From: Euryarchaeota archaeon UBA501
GTDB lineage: Archaea; Thermoplasmatota; Poseidoniia; Poseidoniales; Thalassarchaeaceae
DNA: 5,205 nt
Assembly (NCBI GenBank): GCA_002505685.1
Contig: DAVT01000014.1
Location: 1-5,205 of the forward strand
Direction: 5' to 3'
The translations under genes were made by a program, and so were the position numbers. Under the pieces are notes generated by a model. The model worked only from the letters and a program-made list of their open reading frames with translations. It made no database searches and had not been told where the DNA came from. Positions 1-5,205 of this stretch are shown one piece after another; position 1 is the stretch's first letter; each line of letters opens with the position of its first letter.

Positions 1-2700
1 TGTGAGCGTCACTTCTTTTTGCGTATCGAATTCATCTGTAGTGCGCAGTGTGACACTGTTTCCAAACCCAGAACCATCCGCTGGCGGTATGGCCGACAAT
101 GGGATGCCGGCACTTTCCCCCACACCCAAACTGACCTGCAAAGGCCCATCCAGACTCCAACCGTCTGGCAGCCCTAGGATGTCGACATCAATCGTTGTCG
201 GCGCATTTCCTAAATTCGACAACATTGCCAATGGCAACCCTCCAACAGACGAAACCAACCATTCTTCTGCATGCTCTAATGAATAATCATGCCATGCTGC
301 AACACGCAGTGGAAGAGTGGTCTGCCCCATTCCTGAACCGTCTGAATTTCTTGCACGCAAGGTCAATTCGACAGTGTATCCAGAAATGGCGCCTTCAGGT
401 GGGATAATTTCACAATTAAACTGGGTGCTCTCACCAGGTGCGAGTGAAGGCAGGTTGTCGCTGATATTGAGTGTCCATCCAGCGACATCCACCCAACCGT
501 TGATGTACGGTATCGCTGGTGAATTTCCTCGTTGCTCGATAATTAGAGATACATTGGCTCCATTTCGATCAATGTCTAAATTCGCGCCACCTGCCAATAT
601 CCACCAACCGGGAACGTGGTTCACTTCAATATGCACTACGAACGGATCAATCGTGGTATCATCGCTTAGTCCATTGAAGCTGATGGTGGCCATTGTATTC
701 ATCCATGATGTAGAAGATACGTTCACACCAATTTGCAATATTTCAGATCCGTTAACCGCAATAGAGCCACTTTCGTCACCCCAAGCACTCCATCCCGTGC
801 CGTCGTCAGAACCAGCGGCTTGGATTTCAATTCCGGGACTGATTGAAATTTGATCTACAAGGTTGCCCACATTTGTCACATTGAACTCAAATTCAAGTTG
901 TGTATTTGGGTCGGCATTAATTGTTCCATAATTTTGGATTTCCTCGCCATTTGCAAGCAGTTTCATCTCCCAACGGTGATCTTGACGAGCTTCAATGAGC
1001 ATGTCTGTTGTCGCTACTACCCCGATATCCCCTTGTGATGCCATATGGAATTGCAGATGCAGAGTCACCGCTGCCGCCATCTCTGCTGGTAGAGTCAAAG
1101 ACACCGGAATACTTCGAAGTTCACCCGCACCGATGGCGTATTGAGTAGATGGGAATTGGATTTCCAAACCTGGGTCTTCAGAGAAGTTTGCATTCTCAAC
1201 CACTGTCCAAGAGAGGTCATATGCATCGGGACCATTCCCTGGATTTGACAACCTCAACATCATAGTCTCCTGAACCTCAACATCCATTCGGTGAGGTTGA
1301 TTGGAAGGTGATGTGACCTCAATAGTGGCGCGGTGGATTTGCAGAACTTGTAGTGAAAGCGAAAGTGTTGCACCGGTGTTTGTTGCTTCCTCGGTGGTCC
1401 AAGTATGAAGCATCGGAGGAGTTGCATATGGCATATCTACAATCAAAGTCCCACTTACTCGGGCACCAGCGTTTCCACTTGCCACCAAAGTGGTTCCATC
1501 GATGGATAATGCACCACTGGTTTCCCAAGTCCAATCTGGCATCACCATTCCTGCGCTGGCCATATCCCATTCCATTTCATCGACACCGGATGGGAATTGA
1601 ACCTCGATGTTCCATGTTCGATCGTCTGCCGGCACAGAACGGATGTGAGGTGGCATCACTTGGACGAGATTCGCTGTGAATTTCAGATCAATAGAGCGAC
1701 ATTCTTCATCAGCCCCGATGCACATGGTCAATTGTGTCGAAACATTGTCACCCAGTGATGCCGTGAGGGGAACATCGATTCTAGCGGTCAACTCGCGAAT
1801 TTCATTCGGAGCAAGTGTCAATGGACTAACCTCTTGGCCTGTAGAATCATGCAGGGTGATGTCATTCCCCCATGCAGTACCATTCCATTGCAGTGAAATT
1901 GGTTCAGGAGCATTCCCTAGATTCTCAACCAATATCCACGCTGCGGCAGATTCACCGGGGATGCCCACGCCATTTGAAACCGGAGTCCCATCAGCACCCC
2001 TGAGTGAAAGCCCTCGGGTCCTCTCAGCCTCAATTGCTAGAATCGCAGTTTGCGTGACATTTTGGTCTGAGTCTAGTGTCATTGTGATAGTGACAAATCC
2101 GGAATCGGTCCCCAAAGCTTCCTGGGGTGCAGAAACACGCAGTGTGGGACTCCAAGTTGCACCGACCCCAATCTGAACACCATTGGATGCGCTTGGATTC
2201 AAATCCACAAGGGTCCAATTTGCTGGCAATCCGGAAGTATCCAGCGACATGCTCCAAGTTCCTGCCAACCGCCCTGTGGATGTGATGATTGGCATCACGT
2301 CCTGTTGTCCACCAGGTAGGACACGAACCGGATCAGGGGGGACACCTATGCTGACATTGTATGGCGCGATGATGTTCAACACTGTACTGGTGACATCATT
2401 ATCAGTGCGCGTTTGCGTCACGTTTTCATGTTCATCCAAGTGCAACACAAACGTATGTTCACCCAAACCACCGTCCCAGCCAAAGGAGAATGAAGCAAAA
2501 TTCCCATCACCGGTGGGGTCCACGGGGTGAAGAATTCCTTCTCGATGGGTGTGTTTCAATTCTCCATCGACATAGATTCGAGCATAAGTGTCAGTATCAG
2601 TAGAATCGGTTCCAGCATTTTCGAAGTATGCCGTTACGGTTACATTTTCCCCGGGGTCTGGTGTGCTCGGATTGAATGTGATGGCCAGACCATCCTCGAA
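1..2700 (-). repeat. CARDB-like domain followed by tandem Ig-like (NEW3-type) domains
   Basis: Residues 570-681 resemble a CARDB cell-adhesion domain: PDPGENV at 583-589 is followed by an 'ENAG' turn, an acidic strand region and a closing VxLDxxxxVxQTRTDND stretch. After this the protein repeats a beta-sandwich pattern marked by an Asn-x-Gly-Asn turn: NLGNAP at 829, NPGNGP at 1055, NVGNLV at 1179, a related RGNSP around 1293, and NLGNAP at 1398. The last spacings are 124, 116 and 103 residues, the size of one Ig-like domain. Two domains also carry GLPxxW (Trp731 and Trp1417), common in NEW3/NPCBM-associated domains of large archaeal and bacterial surface proteins. The repeats are strongly diverged, so family assignment rests on turn motifs only. 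Such arrays usually act as stalks holding an N-terminal head away from the cell. Confidence 0.6.
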
Positions 2701-4407
2701 TGGTCGAATATCTGCGCCCGCTTGAGATATGAGCATGTCTCCGACTAGCAAGTCAAGTGCTCCATCATTGTCAAAATCAGCAAGTGCGTGGCTCGCCCAT
2801 GTTCTGTGAGGCAATTCCACTCCTGAAACCCATTCTGCATTGATAGATGAACGAGAACCGGTTTCCCCATCATGAGCGTATAATGTCCGTCCAAATGTAA
2901 CTACAATTTCGTCAAGTCCAGTACCATCGATGTCCATTGCCGTTGGTGCAGAGACTGCAATCTCGTCATTGGGGTTTCCTGACGTGCCCTCGATAATCTG
3001 ATTCCAATCGAGGAAAGTGTTCTGGTTTCCTTCATTGTAATCGTGGCACCCAACCATTCCATGCCAAGAGAAGCCATCTCTGTACCAAGTGTTCCAGCAG
3101 ATCCGATCCGTAATTCCATTGTCATCGGAATCGATGAGGACAGGTGGTGCATCGGCATAACCATTGGACGCGGTAAAGGAGAATATTTCCGAGGCATCAA
3201 TGACGTCAAGTCCGACGAATTCAGCTCCATCACTGGTACCAGCTCCATCTATGTCAGAAGGAATGGTCACGACCATTTCGGGAGCCGGGTCGGAATCGAG
3301 TTGCGTGATGATGGGCCCTGGGAGTCGAACGTGAGGCGAGGATGTATCTCCATCGAGATTGTTCAGAGTATCGTCGTATTGCACCTGACCATTGGCTGCA
3401 TTGAGTCGCCATATCCACATATTCCCGTTGTTTTCATTCATCGTGGTCAGCAATATCGCAGAGGAAACCGCATCAATTTGTACCCATGCGGGGTCTGACG
3501 GATGAGTCCCTTTGTCTAGTGTCACCTCCCAAATTGGACTGGGTGTCCCTGTTGTCGGGAGTGGTAACGCGACAAGATTTGGTTCATCATTGATGTCATC
3601 CATCATCGCCAAAACCAATTCAGGACTTCCATCGAGGAACAAATCTGCAAGGAGGGGTTGGGCAACCGGTCGGTGACAGGTTTGACAGGTTCGGTCTGCA
3701 GCCATTTCAAATGTATCATGACTCCATCGCCAAATCCGCTCCGACTCGTGACTGCCGTGTTTCCATCCAGTTACATCACATTCAATGTTTGGTGACCACA
3801 TTTCTACGGTTGCTTGCCCGTTTGCATCGTACACGATGATAATCTCAAGCTTCCCATCATCATCAGCATCGAATATGATCGGTGTTGATTTCACTTCCAA
3901 ATCAATGGCGCCAATGTCTACTTCCCACATTTTTTCGCTGGTATCTCCATCGACAATCCGCATGAATGCATGGGGGTTACCACTGACATCCTGTTGGCGA
4001 ACGAAAACTGGAGACAGGCTATCTCGTGCACACGAATCCAGCACAAGGCCCCCAGTGTCAATATTGGCGGAAAAGTTCCCCACTGAAACCCCTAATGTTT
4101 CAACTCCAATACTCTCGTCAGGATAGTGAACCCAATTTACAACAGGATTGGTGATACTCAGCAGTTCATTGGTTTCGGGTGAGGATGGTGCATGTGCGGG
4201 AATACTTGCCTCATGACCTGGAGTCCGTCCGAATTGAGGCCAGTGAACCCCCCCATCTATCCAAACGTCGCCATCCCGTGCCTCAGTTGATTCGTTAGAC
4301 GAATCTTCGCTGAGTGTCAATGGTGCCACACTCTGGCCGACAAGCAGGATAACCAACCAAAACATGAGGGCTTGAGTGCGTAGGAATCCAGCACCCTCGC
4401 TCGCCAT
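1..4407 (-). CDS. Giant exported FG-GAP/VCBS propeller and Ig-like repeat protein (C-terminus missing)
   Basis: The visible part is 1469 codons from the ATG at 4407 with no internal stop; the end lies beyond position 1. An in-frame TAA at 4420-4422 and no other upstream ATG make 4407 the natural start. No Shine-Dalgarno sequence sits at normal distance (a GAGGTG lies about 20 bases upstream), so the mRNA may be leaderless. Residues 10-28 form an Arg-preceded hydrophobic segment typical of a Sec signal peptide; the likely site after SVA at 26-28 is followed by Pro, so it could instead be an uncleaved anchor. An acidic linker leads to WPQFG at 56-60. Residues 56-560 look like a beta-propeller with FG-GAP/VCBS loops and PQQ-like stretches, including CQTCH at 241-245. 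A CARDB-like domain covers about 570-681, followed by Ig-like/NEW3-type domains to the window edge. Many N-glycosylation sequons and only nine cysteines fit an extracellular protein. Surface binding or scaffolding is inference; I see no catalytic site and cannot name the substrate. Confidence 0.93.
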   Translation of the reverse strand, partial: MASEGAGFLRTQALMFWLVILLVGQSVAPLTLSEDSSNESTEARDGDVWIDGGVHWPQFGRTPGHEASIPAHAPSSPETNELLSITNPVVNWVHYPDESIGVETLGVSVGNFSANIDTGGLVLDSCARDSLSPVFVRQQDVSGNPHAFMRIVDGDTSEKMWEVDIGAIDLEVKSTPIIFDADDDGKLEIIIVYDANGQATVEMWSPNIECDVTGWKHGSHESERIWRWSHDTFEMAADRTCQTCHRPVAQPLLADLFLDGSPELVLAMMDDINDEPNLVALPLPTTGTPSPIWEVTLDKGTHPSDPAWVQIDAVSSAILLTTMNENNGNMWIWRLNAANGQVQYDDTLNNLDGDTSSPHVRLPGPIITQLDSDPAPEMVVTIPSDIDGAGTSDGAEFVGLDVIDASEIFSFTASNGYADAPPVLIDSDDNGITDRICWNTWYRDGFSWHGMVGCHDYNEGNQNTFLDWNQIIEGTSGNPNDEIAVSAPTAMDIDGTGLDEIVVTFGRTLYAHDGETGSRSSINAEWVSGVELPHRTWASHALADFDNDGALDLLVGDMLISQAGADIRPFEDGLAITFNPSTPDPGENVTVTAYFENAGTDSTDTDTYARIYVDGELKHTHREGILHPVDPTGDGNFASFSFGWDGGLGEHTFVLHLDEHENVTQTRTDNDVTSTVLNIIAPYNVSIGVPPDPVRVLPGGQQDVMPIITSTGRLAGTWSMSLDTSGLPANWTLVDLNPSASNGVQIGVGATWSPTLRVSAPQEALGTDSGFVTITMTLDSDQNVTQTAILAIEAERTRGLSLRGADGTPVSNGVGIPGESAAAWILVENLGNAPEPISLQWNGTAWGNDITLHDSTGQEVSPLTLAPNEIRELTARIDVPLTASLGDNVSTQLTMCIGADEECRSIDLKFTANLVQVMPPHIRSVPADDRTWNIEVQFPSGVDEMEWDMASAGMVMPDWTWETSGALSIDGTTLVASGNAGARVSGTLIVDMPYATPPMLHTWTTEEATNTGATLSLSLQVLQIHRATIEVTSPSNQPHRMDVEVQETMMLRLSNPGNGPDAYDLSWTVVENANFSEDPGLEIQFPSTQYAIGAGELRSIPVSLTLPAEMAAAVTLHLQFHMASQGDIGVVATTDMLIEARQDHRWEMKLLANGEEIQNYGTINADPNTQLEFEFNVTNVGNLVDQISISPGIEIQAAGSDDGTGWSAWGDESGSIAVNGSEILQIGVNVSSTSWMNTMATISFNGLSDDTTIDPFVVHIEVNHVPGWWILAGGANLDIDRNGANVSLIIEQRGNSPAIPYINGWVDVAGWTLNISDNLPSLAPGESTQFNCEIIPPEGAISGYTVELTLRARNSDGSGMGQTTLPLRVAAWHDYSLEHAEEWLVSSVGGLPLAMLSNLGNAPTTIDVDILGLPDGWSLDGPLQVSLGVGESAGIPLSAIPPADGSGFGNSVTLRTTDEFDTQKEVTLT
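2752..3870 (-). repeat. FG-GAP/VCBS-type calcium-loop repeats in a predicted beta-propeller
   Basis: Six Asp-rich loops of the form DxDxDGxxE/D, or degenerate forms, recur in the encoded protein: DADDDGKLE at 180-188, DLFLDGSPE at 255-263, DSDPAPE at 371-377, DSDDNGITD at 426-434, DIDGTGLDE at 492-500 and DFDNDGALD at 544-552. Each is preceded by a small hydrophobic strand and most are followed by a Val/Ile-rich strand, the pattern of integrin-like FG-GAP/VCBS blades that bind calcium. Interleaved stretches such as LNAANG and HDGETG resemble PQQ-type propeller repeats. The second and third loops lack part of the acidic set and may not bind metal. A six- to eight-blade propeller over residues 56-560 is an inference; the blade count was not modelled. 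Confidence 0.75.
4324..4407 (-). other. Signal peptide / N-terminal membrane segment of the giant protein
   Basis: These 28 codons encode a short polar stretch with Arg10, then a hydrophobic core of about 15 residues (Ala13-Gly24 and following, rich in Leu, Val, Ile, Phe and Trp), then SVA at 26-28. An acidic Ser/Glu/Asp-rich linker follows directly. This is the usual layout of a Sec-dependent signal. Starting at the internal Met15 would remove the n-region, which supports Met1. Pro at position 29 is unfavourable for signal peptidase I, so the exact cleavage point, or whether cleavage happens at all, is uncertain. There is no lipobox cysteine. Confidence 0.72.
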
Positions 4408-4461
4408 AGATAGGTATGGTTACTGAACACCTCTTGAACGTTCGTGCGCCGAGGGTATTCA

Positions 4462-4480
4462 TGGGTTACATAGTAACCCA
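4462..4480. promoter_or_regulatory. Perfect inverted repeat, candidate operator
   Basis: TGGGTTAC at 4462-4469 and GTAACCCA at 4473-4480 are exact reverse complements separated by ATA. The core half-site GGTTAC occurs once more at 4418-4423, 11 bases upstream of the giant gene's start codon, where it would overlap or adjoin the transcription start. Symmetry, short spacer and location 55-73 bases upstream of the minus-strand ATG fit a site for a dimeric helix-turn-helix regulator. An RNA hairpin role is less likely because the loop is only three bases and no T-run follows. No regulator gene is visible nearby, and I could not place convincing TATA/BRE elements for either gene. Confidence 0.4.
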
Positions 4481-4565
4481 GAACGGCATTTTCCGAATTT
4501 GCGATTTTGCGAAGCGTTCATAGAGGGGTCTACGGTCGCCGATTCGTCTTGGACGACCTCTCCTC

Positions 4566-4629
4566 TGGAGGCGGAAGCCGATGAGGGACGGGAGGCTTGC
4601 GGGTCTTCCGTCCTTGGCTTCCTCTTCTG
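4566..4629 (+). promoter_or_regulatory. Long interrupted hairpin upstream of rpo7 (structured leader or unknown RNA)
   Basis: The sequence folds on paper into one long stem. GGAAGCC at 4573-4579 pairs exactly with GGCTTCC at 4616-4622. Inside it, after a four-base bulge (4580-4583), 4584-4597 pairs with 4602-4615 over 14 positions (nine Watson-Crick pairs plus one A-U at each of 4584, 4588 and 4593 counted among them, the rest G-U), closing on the tetraloop at 4598-4601. Outside it, after a C/T mismatch, 4566-4571 pairs with 4624-4629, partly by wobbles. The stem ends about 14 bases before the Shine-Dalgarno sequence of rpo7. There is no upstream plus-strand gene for it to terminate and no U-run behind it, so a 5' leader element or separate small RNA is more plausible than a terminator. 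Whether this DNA is transcribed is unknown, and the fold was done by hand. Confidence 0.42.
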
Positions 4630-4642
4630 AAGAGAGTAATTC

Positions 4643-4650
4643 AGGAGGGG
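4643..4650 (+). promoter_or_regulatory. Shine-Dalgarno sequence of rpo7
   Basis: AGGAGGGG ends 10 bases before the ATG at 4661 and is a strong match to the anti-Shine-Dalgarno end of 16S rRNA. An A-rich run (seven A including the start codon's first base) fills most of the spacer. It settles the start of rpo7 and shows that this mRNA has a leader, unlike what the divergent giant gene suggests. Confidence 0.8.
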
Positions 4651-4660
4651 GCACAAAAAA

Positions 4661-5205
4661 ATGTACAGTCTCGAAATGATAGAAGATACCATTCGAATTC
4701 CAGCCGAGTATATCGAAAAGGGCAAGTCCCTTTCGGAGCACGTTGACCGATTGGCCCACGATGCGTTTGAAGGAAAATTTGACGATGATGGCAATTACAT
4801 TCTATTGACACTAGATCACGAATTACAAGGGCGAGGAAGAATCATTCACGGAGATGGTGCAATTTACCAAAAAGTGCGCTTCAAGGCACTTCTATTCATG
4901 ATGGATGGCAACGAAATTGTCGATGGCGCGGTCAGTGAAGTTCACGAGTTCGGAGCATTCGTTAGAATCGGTCCGATGGAAGCACTTCTACACAAGAGCC
5001 AGATTTTGGATGAGCAAATCGACATCAACGTCGGCCTCCGCCGAATTGAGGGTCGACAGTCAGGCAAGTATCTAGCCGAGGGTACTGCGGTTCGTGCACG
5101 AATTGTATCGCTTTCACTCAATCCTCACGACCCCCGCTCTAGCAAAATCGGTTTGACTTGCAAGCAAACTGCACTTGGTGCACACGACTGGCTTAACGAG
5201 GAGGA
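4661..5205 (+). CDS. rpo7: Archaeal RNA polymerase subunit Rpo7 (RpoE'), 3' end cut by the window
   Basis: Rpo7 pairs with Rpo4 to form the stalk of archaeal RNA polymerase, which binds emerging RNA, helps promoter opening and supports processivity and termination; it matches eukaryotic Rpb7. The 181 codons seen start MYSLEMIEDTIRIP, closely matching the N-terminal pattern of known archaeal Rpo7 proteins. The N-terminal tip domain covers about residues 1-80 and includes the hallmark HGDGAIY at 63-69. An S1/OB RNA-binding domain follows at about 82-168, with the G-V-EFGAFVRIGP core, LLHKSQI, and the closing SKIGLT at 161-166. The tail LGAHDWLNEE at 172-181 corresponds to the LGxxxWIEEE end of homologues of about 187 residues, so only a few codons should be missing. 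The start is fixed by the strong Shine-Dalgarno sequence and an in-frame TAA at 4637-4639. In many archaea spt4 and ribosomal protein genes follow; that part lies outside the window. No key motif is missing. Confidence 0.96.
   Translation, partial: MYSLEMIEDTIRIPAEYIEKGKSLSEHVDRLAHDAFEGKFDDDGNYILLTLDHELQGRGRIIHGDGAIYQKVRFKALLFMMDGNEIVDGAVSEVHEFGAFVRIGPMEALLHKSQILDEQIDINVGLRRIEGRQSGKYLAEGTAVRARIVSLSLNPHDPRSSKIGLTCKQTALGAHDWLNEE

Noticed and set aside
317..853. Plus-strand open frame of 178 codons, with others at 1676-2176, 3043-3498 and 3785-4126
   Set aside because: All lie antisense to the continuous 1469-codon minus-strand frame, which has a signal peptide, recognisable domain motifs and consistent protein-like composition. 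The antisense frames have no recognisable motif.
1319..1570. Minus-strand open frames at 1319-1570, 2030-2257 and 2901-3248
   Set aside because: They overlap the giant gene on the same strand in other frames and encode low-information or Arg/His/Trp-rich products; they are frame shadows.
4363..4365. Alternative start of the giant gene at internal Met15
   Set aside because: It would remove Arg10 and part of the signal peptide; Met1 at 4407 follows an in-frame stop and gives a complete signal sequence.
4575..4632. C/D box sRNA suggested by GATGA near 4580 and CTGA at 4627-4630
   Set aside because: The C box does not match RUGAUGA, no C'/D' boxes are seen, and both segments are buried in the long stem.
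4566..4634. Hairpin as a transcription terminator
   Set aside because: There is no plus-strand gene upstream to terminate, no T-run follows on the plus strand, and on the minus strand it would sit inside or before the giant gene's promoter region.
4408..4660. tRNA, SRP RNA or RNase P RNA in the intergenic region
   Set aside because: No cloverleaf, no T-loop GGTTCGA-like sequence and none of the conserved sequence blocks of these RNAs could be found.
4459..4794. Two overlapping minus-strand open frames across the intergenic region and the start of rpo7
   Set aside because: They are antisense to the well-supported rpo7 start and its leader, lack a convincing start signal and resemble no protein I know.

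Overview
The window looks archaeal. The clearest evidence is the plus-strand gene at its right end, which encodes the archaeal/eukaryotic-type RNA polymerase stalk subunit Rpo7 (RpoE', the counterpart of eukaryotic Rpb7); bacteria lack this subunit. The other gene encodes a very large exported protein with FG-GAP/VCBS calcium-loop repeats, a CARDB-like domain and a string of Ig-like 'GN' domains. Giant proteins of this kind are common in planktonic Thermoplasmatota such as Marine Group II (Poseidoniales). That lineage is an inference from gene style, not something I could test here.

Layout. Positions 1-4407 are one uninterrupted minus-strand reading frame of 1469 codons. It starts at 4407 and runs off the left edge, so its C-terminus is missing. 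I translated it end to end and met no stop codon. Positions 4408-4660 form a 253-base intergenic region between two divergent genes. It holds a perfect inverted repeat at 4462-4480, a long interrupted hairpin at about 4566-4629, and a strong Shine-Dalgarno sequence at 4643-4650. Positions 4661-5205 hold nearly all of rpo7, whose last codons lie beyond the right edge.

The two genes have unrelated jobs: one product is exported and probably cell-surface, the other is core transcription machinery. They share only the divergent intergenic region, and nothing visible shows that they are functionally linked. All long open frames on the plus strand between 1 and 4126 lie opposite the giant gene and are treated as shadows.

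The points most worth a second look are the structured leader in front of rpo7, a lone CxxCH motif inside the propeller-like part of the exported protein, and the inverted repeat with a matching third half-site near the start of the giant gene. I see no RNA gene, mobile element, CRISPR array or known defence system in the window.
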